Origin: DASRVA01 sp050732935
GTDB lineage: Bacteria; Gemmatimonadota; Gemmatimonadetes; JACCXV01; JAHWKZ01
Direction: 5' to 3'
Assembly: GCA_050732935.1 (NCBI GenBank)
Contig: JBOHRW010000091.1
Location: 1-6,944 of the forward strand
Length of the DNA stretch: 6,944 bases
Shown here: piece by piece, positions 1 through 6,050 of the stretch
How the letters are laid out: every line of letters starts with the position of its first letter
Numbering within the stretch: the first letter of the stretch is position 1
Notes under the pieces: generated by a model
Told to the model about the DNA's origin: nothing
Database searches by the model: none
What the model saw: only the letters and a program-made list of their open reading frames with translations
Program-made: the position numbers and the translations under genes

Positions 1-2
1 TC

Positions 3-350
3 TATACCTCGGAACACCTCTCGTTGGCCGTTCTGGAGACGCTCGTCCAGGTGACGCGCGACGAGCTTCCCGATCTCGTCGCTCATGAGATCGAAATCGA
101 CGATCGCGACGTCGAGAACCTCTCCGAGGCGGCCATCAGGCGCGTCCGCCGGGCGCGATGGAGTCGCGCGGTCAGCCGCGCCATTGGAGATGCCTGGCTC
201 GCCGGCGGTCGAAGCCTCGCTTTCCGCGTGCCGTCAGCGATTGTCGCGCGAGAGTCGAATGTCGTGATCAATCCCGAACATGCCGGGGCTTCAGGACTCG
301 AGATCATCTCGAGCGAGCCGTTCCGGTTCGATCCGCGGCTCGCCGCGTAG
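3..350 (+). CDS. RES-domain toxin (NAD+-degrading family), 5'-truncated by window edge
   Basis: This is the C-terminal part of a RES-family protein. The reading frame is open from the left edge and the first visible residues are YTSEHLSLAVLETLVQV. This matches the RES core, which has a Tyr/Ser segment followed by a conserved Glu inside an 'LAxLET' helix. The later W..GGRSLAFRVPSAIV, NVVINPEHAG and PFRFDPRL blocks are also characteristic; the Ser of VPSAIV is the second conserved active-site residue. RES toxins (ParT, MbcT, Xre-RES systems) degrade or transfer ADP-ribose from NAD+ in the cytoplasm. They are normally the second gene after an Xre/MbcA-type antitoxin, which would lie left of this window. 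A TTG at 24 is internal to the domain and is not the start. The C-terminus is complete, ending just after the usual FDPRL. The family call is firm; activity and partner are inferred. Confidence 0.88.
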   Translation, partial: YTSEHLSLAVLETLVQVTRDELPDLVAHEIEIDDRDVENLSEAAIRRVRRARWSRAVSRAIGDAWLAGGRSLAFRVPSAIVARESNVVINPEHAGASGLEIISSEPFRFDPRLAA

Positions 351-377
351 CGGAACGCAGACGCGCGCCTCGATCGG

Positions 378-1556
378 CTACTCCGAGCGAGTCCCCGCCG
401 GCCGCTTCTTCGCCTTCGCCTTCCTCACCGGTCGCCCGTCCTTGCTGACCACGTGGAACCGCTTCTCGAGCTCGCCGAGAACGGTGCGGAAGGCGCTGTA
501 CTCGAGCTCCTGCATGGGGAGCATGGCCGGACCCACGAAGCCCTGGCGGCGGATCTCGTCGGCCTTGTGTTGGGCGCGGAGCCGGGTGCTCTCCCAGACC
601 GGGTTCCCGAAGATGTCGACCCGCTCGCTCAGCTTCCCCGCCTTGGTCACCGAGTACGCCACGCAAGCCACGAGCGGCAGGCAGTAGGGCCCGGCGATCG
701 CGGTGTTGATCGCCGCCGGCATCAGGGGCATGTGGTGGCTCCCCCGGGCGTCACCGGCCACGTAGTGGGCGGTGAAGTAGGGGCTCACGACCTCCTCGGG
801 CGCCGGGAAGATGCTCTGCGTCCGGACGAGGGCGACCGGATCGTCCTTCCCCTTGTACTCGCCGGCGATCGTGTGGAGGCGATCGGTCGAGACGGCCACG
901 ATCTGCTGATCCGGGAAGCGCCGCGAGTGGATGGCCTGAATCCCGAACCGGTTCTCGTCCCGGACCAGGATCGCCAGGTCGAGGTGCTCCTCGGGCGACT
1001 TGAGCTCGATCACCCGGTCCTCGTCGGCGTGCTCCATGTCGACCACGCGAAAGGTAAACCCCTCCTTCATCTTGGGGAGCATGAGGCCGGCGCAGAAGAG
1101 GGGGCTCGTGAAGACCGCCCAGAGCGGGAAGTTGAACGCGCCGGGGCCGCACTTGTCGGCGGTGAAGACGAGGAAAGGCTCGGCCGAGCGGCCCGCATCG
1201 GTCTCGTCGAACGTGATCTCGGCCGCTCCGGGGCCCGCCCCCCGCACGTTGCCGCTGGGGGCATCCTTCAGGAGGTCCTGGCCCGCGCCGTAGAGGCCTT
1301 CCTCCTGGGCAATCCCGGTCGCCGCCTCGAAGACGCTCCACGCAAACTCGTGGATCTCGGCGGCGTCGTTTCCCGCCCGGTGGACCATGAGCAGGCAGAT
1401 GTCGTCGCCGCAGTGGGTGACGTCGAAGTCGACGATCAGCTCGCGCTCGGCCGCCCCGCCCAGCTCCGAGTGCGCCGTCTCGAGCATGCGCGACGAGGGC
1501 TGGGTATGGCCGCCGATCGAGCCGACGTCGGCCTTGATGGCGCTGATGGTCAGCAT
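378..1556 (-). CDS. fbp: Fructose-1,6-bisphosphate aldolase/phosphatase (archaeal-type, class V FBPase)
   Basis: This bifunctional gluconeogenic enzyme condenses dihydroxyacetone phosphate with glyceraldehyde-3-phosphate and dephosphorylates the resulting FBP to fructose-6-phosphate in one Mg2+-dependent active site. The 392-residue product starts with the diagnostic LTISAIKADVGSIGGH, which carries metal ligands Asp10 and His17. Further ligands are visible: Asp51-Asp52 (CGDD), Gln93 (GAGQD), Asp134-Lys135 (TADKCGPG) and Asp238-Asp239. The Schiff-base lysine is Lys237 and the catalytic tyrosine is Tyr234, in GEYKGKDDPV. The length is at the upper end for the family because of a Lys/Arg-rich tail (about residues 372-392). 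The start is set by GAGGGG 7 nt upstream of the ATG. The gene converges on the RES gene with a 27-nt gap and diverges from the arylsulfotransferase gene. No other carbon-metabolism gene is in the window, so it appears to be monocistronic here. Confidence 0.95.
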   Translation of the reverse strand: MLTISAIKADVGSIGGHTQPSSRMLETAHSELGGAAERELIVDFDVTHCGDDICLLMVHRAGNDAAEIHEFAWSVFEAATGIAQEEGLYGAGQDLLKDAPSGNVRGAGPGAAEITFDETDAGRSAEPFLVFTADKCGPGAFNFPLWAVFTSPLFCAGLMLPKMKEGFTFRVVDMEHADEDRVIELKSPEEHLDLAILVRDENRFGIQAIHSRRFPDQQIVAVSTDRLHTIAGEYKGKDDPVALVRTQSIFPAPEEVVSPYFTAHYVAGDARGSHHMPLMPAAINTAIAGPYCLPLVACVAYSVTKAGKLSERVDIFGNPVWESTRLRAQHKADEIRRQGFVGPAMLPMQELEYSAFRTVLGELEKRFHVVSKDGRPVRKAKAKKRPAGTRSE

Positions 1557-1825
1557 GGCTGTTCCCCTCGGTTCAGGTAGTGGCCTGATCCGCAGCCCAC
1601 ATCAACGTATCACGGGGCGGCAGGGGAGGCGAACGGCGTGCACGGTCGGACTCGGGGGCGAAGCTTGGACGACTGGGGCTCGGCGGCCATTGGGTCCAGG
1701 ATCTATACACGAACACCATGAGGAGTGATATTCAGGAAGGCTACTTCTTATTGAATGCGAACTTGAGGGTGCGTGCTTCGGAAGCGCTCTGGTGCTCCAC
1801 CGGCAATTTCCGCGAGCTTCCACAT
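1557..1825. other. Divergent intergenic region between fbp and the arylsulfotransferase gene
   Basis: About 270 nt separate two divergently transcribed genes, so promoters for both should lie here. I see no convincing -35/-10 pair. A minus-strand TTGATG near 1594-1599 has no good -10 partner at 17 nt. The part around 1705-1755 is noticeably AT-richer than its surroundings. An ATG at 1718 is in frame with the arylsulfotransferase, but the 36 residues it would add do not look like secretion or family sequence, so I treat this part as leader DNA. Confidence 0.5.
1564..1569 (-). promoter_or_regulatory. Ribosome binding site of fbp
   Basis: GAGGGG on the minus strand lies 7 nt before the ATG at 1556-1554. 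It supports that start over any later methionine. Confidence 0.75.
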
Positions 1826-3415
1826 ATGATGAACAGGCTCAAGCTGTTCCTCCTCCTTCCGCCGCTCCTCGTGGCGCTCTCCGCCTGCAGCGGGGAGGAT
1901 CTCACCCAGCCCGCCCCGCCGGAGACGCCGCCAACCGTCGAGCCACCAGAGCCACCGCCGACCGTCGACGAGATCCTGGTCAGCGAGCGAGTTACACCCG
2001 ACACATCGGGCTACGCCCCCCTCACGGCGAGCATCGACGTGCAGACGGAGGTCCCGGTATCCCTCACGATCCGCGTCGCCGGCATTCGCGGCCCGGAGTC
2101 GGACGTCTCGCACCACTTCCCCGAACTCGACACCACACATCAGATCCCCGTCCTCGGCCTCTATCCGGACCACGAGAACACGGTTGAGCTCACCTTCACC
2201 GATGACCGTGGCAGGGAGCTCGGCACTCGATCCTACACCATCCAGACACGGCCACTCTCTTCGCACATGCCCTCCATCACGATCGATCGGGCGCTGTCTT
2301 CGGAGATGGCACCCGGGATGACCCTGGTGAGCTACTACGGACACGACGGCGACCCCAGGCCGAACCGCCCATTCATCTTCGACCGCTACGGCGACATCCG
2401 CTGGGTCCTGAACTACGAAAATCACAACGAGCTCAGCGACCTGGCCTACGACAACGGCGTGGAGCGCCTGCAGAATGGCAACCTGTACTTCGGAGATCAG
2501 AACGAGGACAAGATCTACGAGGTCGACATGACCGGACAGATCGTGAACGCGTGGACCATGCCCGGCTTCGGCTTTCATCACCAGGTTTACGAGAAGCCGG
2601 ATGGGAATTTCCTCGTCTCGGTGCATAACGAAGCGATCAGCACAATCGAGGATCATGTCATCGAGATCGCACGAAACACGGGGGCGATCGTCAACGTTTG
2701 GGATTTGCGGCAGTCCCTCGACCAGGACCGTCACACGTGGTCAGACCGTGAGGACGACTGGCTTCACGTCAACGCCGTCACCTACGACGAGCGCGACGGC
2801 ACCATCATCGTCTCGGGGCGGCACCAGGGGGTGGTCAAGCTGACCGCGGACAACGAGGTCGTGTGGATCCTGGCCCCTCACAGAGGCTGGGGTATAGCCG
2901 GGGACGGGACCGAGCTCAGGCGGTTCCTGCTGCAGCCGCTAGATGCGGAGGGCCAGCCGATCACCGACCCGGCGATCTTCTCCGGTGACGCGAACCATCC
3001 GTCCTTCGAGTGGAACTGGTATCAGCATGCGCCGCTGCTCACTCCCGGCGGCAACCTCATGCTGTTCGACAACGGCGACAACCGGAACTACACCCTGGCC
3101 GAGCGTTACAGTCGCGCCGTCGAGTACGACATCGATCCCGAGGCGATGACGGTGAGGCAGGTATGGTCGTACGGAAAGGACCGGGGCGCCGCGACCTATT
3201 CACGGATCGTCTCCGACGTCGATTACAGCCCGGAGGAGGACCACGTGTTCTTCTCACCCGGCGCGGTGGACCTCGGAGGCAACTACGGCAAAGTCGTGGA
3301 GATCGACCACGACACCGGCCAGGTTCTGTTCGAGGCGACGATCACGCCCCCCCAGCCGTTCTTCATCATCACCTTCCACCGGACGGAGCGACTGTCCCTC
3401 TATCCGGAGAACTGA
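1826..3415 (+). CDS. Arylsulfotransferase (ASST) family lipoprotein
   Basis: This is a probable outer-surface or periplasmic aryl-sulfate sulfotransferase, which moves sulfate from one phenolic ester to another phenol without PAPS. I start it at the double ATG (1826/1829) because a lipoprotein signal follows at once: MMNRLKLFLLLPPLLVALSAC, with lipobox LSAC and Cys21. A Pro/Glu-rich linker (about 29-47) follows, then a beta-rich N-terminal domain (about 50-140) and a beta-propeller (about 160-529). Family active-site residues are recognisable: His251/His252 (FGFHHQV), His314 and Asn316 (DWLHVNAV), Arg332 (SGRHQGVVKL) and His401 (WYQHAPLL), the equivalent of the sulfurylated histidine. His401 is followed by FDNGDNR. 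The 2- and 16-residue spacings of the His-Asn-Arg triad match my recollection of E. coli AssT. The mature protein has no cysteine besides the lipidated one. The RBS is weak. Substrate is unknown. Confidence 0.87.
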   Translation: MMNRLKLFLLLPPLLVALSACSGEDLTQPAPPETPPTVEPPEPPPTVDEILVSERVTPDTSGYAPLTASIDVQTEVPVSLTIRVAGIRGPESDVSHHFPELDTTHQIPVLGLYPDHENTVELTFTDDRGRELGTRSYTIQTRPLSSHMPSITIDRALSSEMAPGMTLVSYYGHDGDPRPNRPFIFDRYGDIRWVLNYENHNELSDLAYDNGVERLQNGNLYFGDQNEDKIYEVDMTGQIVNAWTMPGFGFHHQVYEKPDGNFLVSVHNEAISTIEDHVIEIARNTGAIVNVWDLRQSLDQDRHTWSDREDDWLHVNAVTYDERDGTIIVSGRHQGVVKLTADNEVVWILAPHRGWGIAGDGTELRRFLLQPLDAEGQPITDPAIFSGDANHPSFEWNWYQHAPLLTPGGNLMLFDNGDNRNYTLAERYSRAVEYDIDPEAMTVRQVWSYGKDRGAATYSRIVSDVDYSPEEDHVFFSPGAVDLGGNYGKVVEIDHDTGQVLFEATITPPQPFFIITFHRTERLSLYPEN

Positions 3416-3453
3416 AAAGATCGATACGAGCCCCACCTACCCTGTGGTCACCG

Positions 3454-3726
3454 TCACCGGTCCTCGCCAGTCGGGCCGTACACGATCGCCAGGCCGATCC
3501 CCGGCAGGATTCCGAATAGCGGTCCATCCCAGATGGGGTCGCATCGCATCTCGCCGACGGTTCCATCGAGGGGGACCGCTCCGTCGCTTCGAGCTTCTTC
3601 ATTGTTTGCAATCCCCACCACGGCCAGGGACTCGGCCCCCTTCCCGGCCGCGATCCCGGGGCTCAGGAACGCGAGCACCAGCCCGACCGTGATCGCGATG
3701 CCGCCCTTGGGTTCCAACCTCAGCAA
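3454..3726 (-). CDS. Possible small two-helix membrane protein, unknown function
   Basis: I do not recognise this 90-residue protein. It has a hydrophobic N-terminal segment (about residues 9-26, GGIAITVGLVLAFLSPGI) that could be a signal anchor, a polar middle with one Cys (EMRCDPIWDGP), and a second hydrophobic stretch (about 68-83, GPLFGILPGIGLAIVYG). Codon use in this frame is strongly G/C at third positions (runs such as ATC GCG ATC ACG GTC GGG CTG GTG CTC GCG), which favours real coding over the overlapping plus-strand frames. The start is uncertain: TTG at 3726 is 2 nt after a GGAG, and a second TTG at 3717 is better spaced (11 nt). A TAG at 3747-3745 closes the frame upstream. It converges on the arylsulfotransferase gene with a 38-nt gap. 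Confidence 0.45.
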   Translation of the reverse strand: MLRLEPKGGIAITVGLVLAFLSPGIAAGKGAESLAVVGIANNEEARSDGAVPLDGTVGEMRCDPIWDGPLFGILPGIGLAIVYGPTGEDR

Positions 3727-3772
3727 TACTCCGTGGCGGGGAATCTACCCACGGAGGCCGCTCCGGGGTCTT

Positions 3773-3788
3773 CGTAATCCAGATTACG
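3773..3788. repeat. Perfect 7-bp palindrome CGTAATC-CA-GATTACG, operator-like
   Basis: CGTAATC and GATTACG flank a 2-nt centre. Outside it, GGTC (3767-3770) and GACC (3789-3792) continue the symmetry with a 2-nt bulge. The core is AT-rich inside GC-rich DNA, as in many dimeric repressor sites. The tiny centre suits a protein-bound DNA palindrome better than an RNA hairpin. It lies 47-62 nt upstream of the minus-strand gene starting at 3726 and about 220 nt upstream of mntA. No regulator gene is visible nearby. Confidence 0.4.
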
Positions 3789-3970
3789 GACCGGAGGGCC
3801 GGGGCGACTATGCTGACAGCAATGTCGCGTTCCTTCGCCAAGGTCTTGCTGTGGCTGCTCGTCCGACATGGTGAGCCAGTCGGGAATGATAATCGTGGAC
3901 TCGTTCCCCAGGAGCAACCGCTCGCTGTCGTGAGGTGACCAGGGCCGCCCCGGCCGTGGGTCGATAGCCC

Positions 3971-3987
3971 TCGCCCCGGCGGGGCGA
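3971..3987. repeat. GC-rich hairpin just upstream of mntA
   Basis: TCGCCCC and GGGGCGA form a perfect 7-bp stem with the 3-nt loop GGC, ending 18 nt before the ATG at 4006. No usable Shine-Dalgarno lies between the hairpin and the start. It could be an operator for autoregulation, an RNA element affecting translation, or a weak stop for upstream transcripts (a short T run follows at 3996-3999). The symmetry is certain; the role is inference. Confidence 0.4.
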
Positions 3988-4005
3988 ACACAGCATTTTC
4001 ATGCC

Positions 4006-4428
4006 ATGCCAAAGACCATCGAAGAACAACTCCGGGCCTACTTCCGGGACCAGCGGCCGCCGGGCGTGGTTTCCGCCTATCTTTTCGGCAGCCATGCCGA
4101 GAACCGCGCACATCGCGAGAGCGATGTGGACGTGGGCGTCCTGCTGGACCGCGAGCTGCATCCCAGGCGGGAGGACCGCTTCCGCGTTCGCGTGCGGCTC
4201 GGCTCGGAGTTGATCCACGCCGTTCACAGGAACGAGGTCGACGTAGTCGTCCTGAACGACGCGCCTCCGCTCCTCGGCCGCAGAATCGTCACCGAGGGCC
4301 GGAGAATCTATTCTGAAGATCTCGAGCTCGATCTCGAGTTCGTTCGCAATGTCCAGATCCGCGCGGCGGATCTGAAGCCCTTCCTCGAGCGTATGCGCAG
4401 CATCAAGATCGAGACGCTTCGCCGATGA
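4006..4428 (+). CDS. mntA: MntA-type nucleotidyltransferase antitoxin (MNT domain)
   Basis: This 140-residue minimal nucleotidyltransferase is the antitoxin half of a HEPN/MNT pair. The family motif GSx10DxD is complete: Gly28-Ser29 in YLFGSHAENR, then Asp40 and Asp42 in SDVDVGVLLD. The third carboxylate is Asp79 in NEVDVVVLND. In characterised systems such as Shewanella MntA/HepT, this enzyme neutralises the toxin by transferring AMP groups to a tyrosine next to the RNase motif. All catalytic residues are present, so the same chemistry is expected here. Its last four bases (ATGA) overlap the start of hepT, giving translational coupling. I use the ATG at 4006, which gives the usual short N-terminal helix before the motif; the ATG at 4001 is out of frame. 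The RBS is poor and a hairpin sits 18 nt upstream. Confidence 0.92.
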   Translation: MPKTIEEQLRAYFRDQRPPGVVSAYLFGSHAENRAHRESDVDVGVLLDRELHPRREDRFRVRVRLGSELIHAVHRNEVDVVVLNDAPPLLGRRIVTEGRRIYSEDLELDLEFVRNVQIRAADLKPFLERMRSIKIETLRR

Positions 4429-4838
4429 CGCTGGTCGAGCGGCTTCTCGAGCTGCGCATCCATCTGGGGCACCTCCGTGAGATCCGTCCCACGATCAGCG
4501 GCACAGAGAACCTAGAAAGCAACATCTCGCTCCGAAACGATGTCCTGCACTCGCTGCAGACCGTATGTCAGGCCGTGATCGACATCGCCGCCGAGCTGTC
4601 CGCGCGCGAGGGATTGCCGTTCCAGGATTACACGGAGGCCGTTCGCAACCTCGCGCGGACGGGACCGTTCTCGGCGAAGCTGGTCAAGGAGCTGGAGGCG
4701 CTTCCCGGCTTTCGGAACATCGTGATCCACGAGTACGTGGAACTCGATCTGGAGTGGGTAACCCAGGCGCTTGACAGGCTCGCGCCAATTGAAACGTTTG
4801 CTGCCGCGCTGTCCGAGCACCTGGCCGAAGCGGAGTAA
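4425..4838 (+). CDS. hepT: HepT-family HEPN ribonuclease toxin
   Basis: This 137-residue, mostly helical HEPN (DUF86-type) protein is the toxin partner of the MNT protein directly upstream. The HEPN RNase motif RX4HXY is intact: Arg97, His102 and Tyr104 in RNIVIHEY. In the characterised family Arg and His are needed for RNA cleavage by the dimer, and the Tyr is the residue AMPylated by MntA. The N-terminal helices (LVERLLELRIHLGHLREI, then NDVLHSLQTVCQAVIDIA) are typical. The gene starts in the ATGA overlap and ends at TAA 4836-4838, so the two genes form a compact operon. Nothing is truncated. Roles in plasmid maintenance or phage defence are known for relatives; the RNA target here cannot be read from sequence. 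Confidence 0.93.
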   Translation: MTLVERLLELRIHLGHLREIRPTISGTENLESNISLRNDVLHSLQTVCQAVIDIAAELSAREGLPFQDYTEAVRNLARTGPFSAKLVKELEALPGFRNIVIHEYVELDLEWVTQALDRLAPIETFAAALSEHLAEAE

Positions 4839-4974
4839 CAGGATGAGGCTGTAGCGCTCTCCCCTACCCTTCTTCGGCCGGCGCATCGAACAGCTCCACC
4901 AACTCCCTCGACCGCCCGCCGATGTGGAGCTACCGAGAGGCCCTGAGCCTGTTCGTGCGCCGAGCGGCTTCCGC

Positions 4975-5436
4975 CTAGCCTCCGAAGAGGGCCGCCGCCC
5001 GCTCCTCGATCTCCTCGGGCGAGACATCCTCCTTGTGGGTCGCGATCATCCACATGTGACCGAAGGGATCCTTGAGGCGGCCCGAGCGGTCGCCATAGAA
5101 CTGATCCTCGACCGGGAACAGCATCTCGGAGCCGGCGTCAACGGCCTTCTTCGCGACCGCATCCACGTCCTCGACGTAGACGTGGATCACCACTGGCGTC
5201 CCGCCAAGCGAAGCCGGGCTCTGATTGTGCCAGTCGGGGTTCTCCTCGCCGAGCATGATCGTGGAACCTGAGATCTCGATCTCGGCGTGCGCCAGGTTGC
5301 CGTCGGGGTCGGTCATGAACATCCGCTCGGTCGCGCCGAACACCTTCTTGTAGAAGTCGACCGCCTTCCTGCCGTCCTGGACGATGAGGACGGGATTCAC
5401 GCTATGATAGCCTTCGGGGATCGCCTGGACGGTCAT
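4975..5436 (-). CDS. VOC-superfamily protein, PhnB/glyoxalase-like
   Basis: This 153-residue protein has the paired beta-alpha-beta-beta-beta layout of the vicinal oxygen chelate fold. It opens with IPEGYHSVNPVLIV, a frequent opening in PhnB-like proteins, followed by KAVDFYKKVFGATE and DGNLAHAEIEI. The second half has IHVYVEDVDAV, EDQFYGDRSGRLKDPFGHMW and IATHKEDVSPEEI, all typical of the PhnB-like subfamily. Possible metal ligands include His11, His50 and Glu52 in the first half and His85 and His127 in the second. These proteins are cytoplasmic and varied in function (glyoxalase, dioxygenase or drug-binding relatives); most of this subfamily has no known reaction, so I name only the fold. 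The start is firm: AGGAGG lies 6 nt before the ATG. It is transcribed alone, convergent with hepT. Confidence 0.9.
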   Translation of the reverse strand: MTVQAIPEGYHSVNPVLIVQDGRKAVDFYKKVFGATERMFMTDPDGNLAHAEIEISGSTIMLGEENPDWHNQSPASLGGTPVVIHVYVEDVDAVAKKAVDAGSEMLFPVEDQFYGDRSGRLKDPFGHMWMIATHKEDVSPEEIEERAAALFGG

Positions 5437-5442
5437 GCTGAG

Positions 5443-5448
5443 CCTCCT
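5443..5448 (-). promoter_or_regulatory. Consensus ribosome binding site of the VOC gene
   Basis: AGGAGG on the minus strand lies 6 nt before the ATG at 5436-5434 and fixes that start. Confidence 0.85.
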
Positions 5449-5531
5449 GTTGGGGATTGCCGCACGGACGGGTTACAGTCAAGAACGCCGGTTGATGAGT
5501 CGAGGTTGCTTTCCCATCTCACAAGAGCTTC

Positions 5532-5598
5532 GGAGGTACTCATGAGCGAGGTCTGGCAAGCATCGAAAGCGCGTTGGGAATCGGCGACGAGAACCTGA
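5532..5598 (+). other. Strong RBS plus 18-codon ORF overlapping the DUF421 start; likely its displaced N-terminus
   Basis: GGAGG (5532-5536) followed 5 nt later by ATG (5542) is the best plus-strand initiation signal here. The frame it opens gives only MSEVWQASKARWESATRT before TGA at 5596-5598. One frame over, the same DNA reads LASIESALGIGDENLNVLQM straight into the DUF421 protein. Joining MSEV to LASIESALGIG by a single-base frame change gives a natural N-terminus. Either one base is missing around 5550-5560 (mutation or assembly error), or this is a short leader that ends 8 nt before ATG 5607 and couples translation. Confidence 0.5.
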
Positions 5599-6050
5599 AC
5601 GTCCTTCAGATGTCGTTGCGAGCGCTTCTGGTCTACCCTCTCGCCCTGGCGCTGGTGCGGCTTGGCGACAAACGGTTCCTGGGCGAGCTCGCCGCGCTCG
5701 ACTTTCTGCTGGCGATCATCATCGGATCGATCGTGAGCCGAGCGATTTCCGGAAGCGCCCCCTTCCTCCCCTCCGTGGTCGCGGCCTTCCTGCTGGTCCT
5801 GGTGCACCGCGGATTGGCGAGGGCCGGCTACAGCTCCGATCGCATCGGCCGCCTCGTAAAGGGCAGTCCTCGCCACCTGGTTCGCGAGGGCGAGATCCAG
5901 TGGAACCAGATGCGGAAGGCTTCGGTCGGTGAGGTAGACCTCCTCGGGGCCATCCGTCGTAGCGCGGGGCTGTCGTCTATCGAACAGGTGGATGACGCCT
6001 TCATGGAACGCAACGGCCAAATCAGCGTGATTCCCCGCGGAGCCCGCTAA
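5574..6050 (+). CDS. DUF421 / YetF-like integral membrane protein
   Basis: Counting from TTG 5574 there are 158 residues. The N-terminal part has three predicted membrane helices: about 14-30 (SLRALLVYPLALALVRL), 39-58 (LAALDFLLAIIIGSIVSRAI) and 61-81 (around LPSVVAAFLLVLVHRGLA). The linker RLGDKRFLGELAALDF matches the family's R.G.K..LG....D pattern. The cytoplasmic C-terminal YetF-type domain follows, with RLVKGSPRHLVREGEIQW, then an 'LLGAIRRSAGLSSIEQVDDAFMERNGQISVIPR' type ending (shown here as key words only: LLGAIRR, IEQVDDAF, QISVIPR). Family function is poorly known; YetF-type proteins have been linked to spore and envelope properties. The true start is doubtful: neither TTG 5574 nor ATG 5607 has a good RBS, and the strong RBS feeds ATG 5542 in another frame. 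The gene diverges from the VOC gene and converges on the small minus-strand gene, overlapping it by 29 nt. Confidence 0.85.
   Translation: MGIGDENLNVLQMSLRALLVYPLALALVRLGDKRFLGELAALDFLLAIIIGSIVSRAISGSAPFLPSVVAAFLLVLVHRGLARAGYSSDRIGRLVKGSPRHLVREGEIQWNQMRKASVGEVDLLGAIRRSAGLSSIEQVDDAFMERNGQISVIPRGAR

Larger units (their letters stand above)
3727..4005. other. Intergenic region upstream of the HEPN/MNT operon
   Basis: This region of about 280 nt has no convincing gene. It holds the 7-bp palindrome at 3773-3788, an inverted repeat CCGTGG/CCACGG (3731-3736 and 3749-3754), a GC hairpin at 3971-3987, and a 43-codon open frame (3810-3938) that spells LLVRHGEP but has no ribosome binding site. It should contain the promoter of the mntA-hepT operon and possibly that of the minus-strand small membrane gene. 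No clear -35/-10 pair is visible. Confidence 0.45.

Noticed and set aside
453..1580. Plus-strand 375-codon open frame opposite fbp
   Set aside because: It is antisense to a fully motif-supported enzyme, and its product (Arg/Glu/Val/Gly-rich, no domain) is the usual shadow in GC-rich DNA.
1718..1825. Extended arylsulfotransferase start at ATG 1718
   Set aside because: It would put 36 non-secretory residues before a textbook lipoprotein signal peptide; the ATG pair at 1826/1829 fits better.
1748..2734. Minus-strand 328-codon open frame opposite the arylsulfotransferase
   Set aside because: It lies within a gene with clear family motifs on the other strand; the translation is compositionally odd and shows no recognisable domain.
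3599..4111. Minus-strand 170-codon open frame across the intergenic region
   Set aside because: Rich in Arg, Pro, Ser and Gly with no coherent domain; it overlaps the better-supported frames at 3454-3726 and 4006-4428.
4864..4932. Minus-strand 21-codon stop-to-stop stretch ending GGRSRELVELFDAPAEEG
   Set aside because: It reads like a protein C-terminus but is too short, has no start and no adjoining frame; chance or unidentifiable remnant.
5433..6020. Minus-strand 195-codon open frame across DUF421
   Set aside because: It is a hydrophilic shadow of a membrane protein gene with clear family features.
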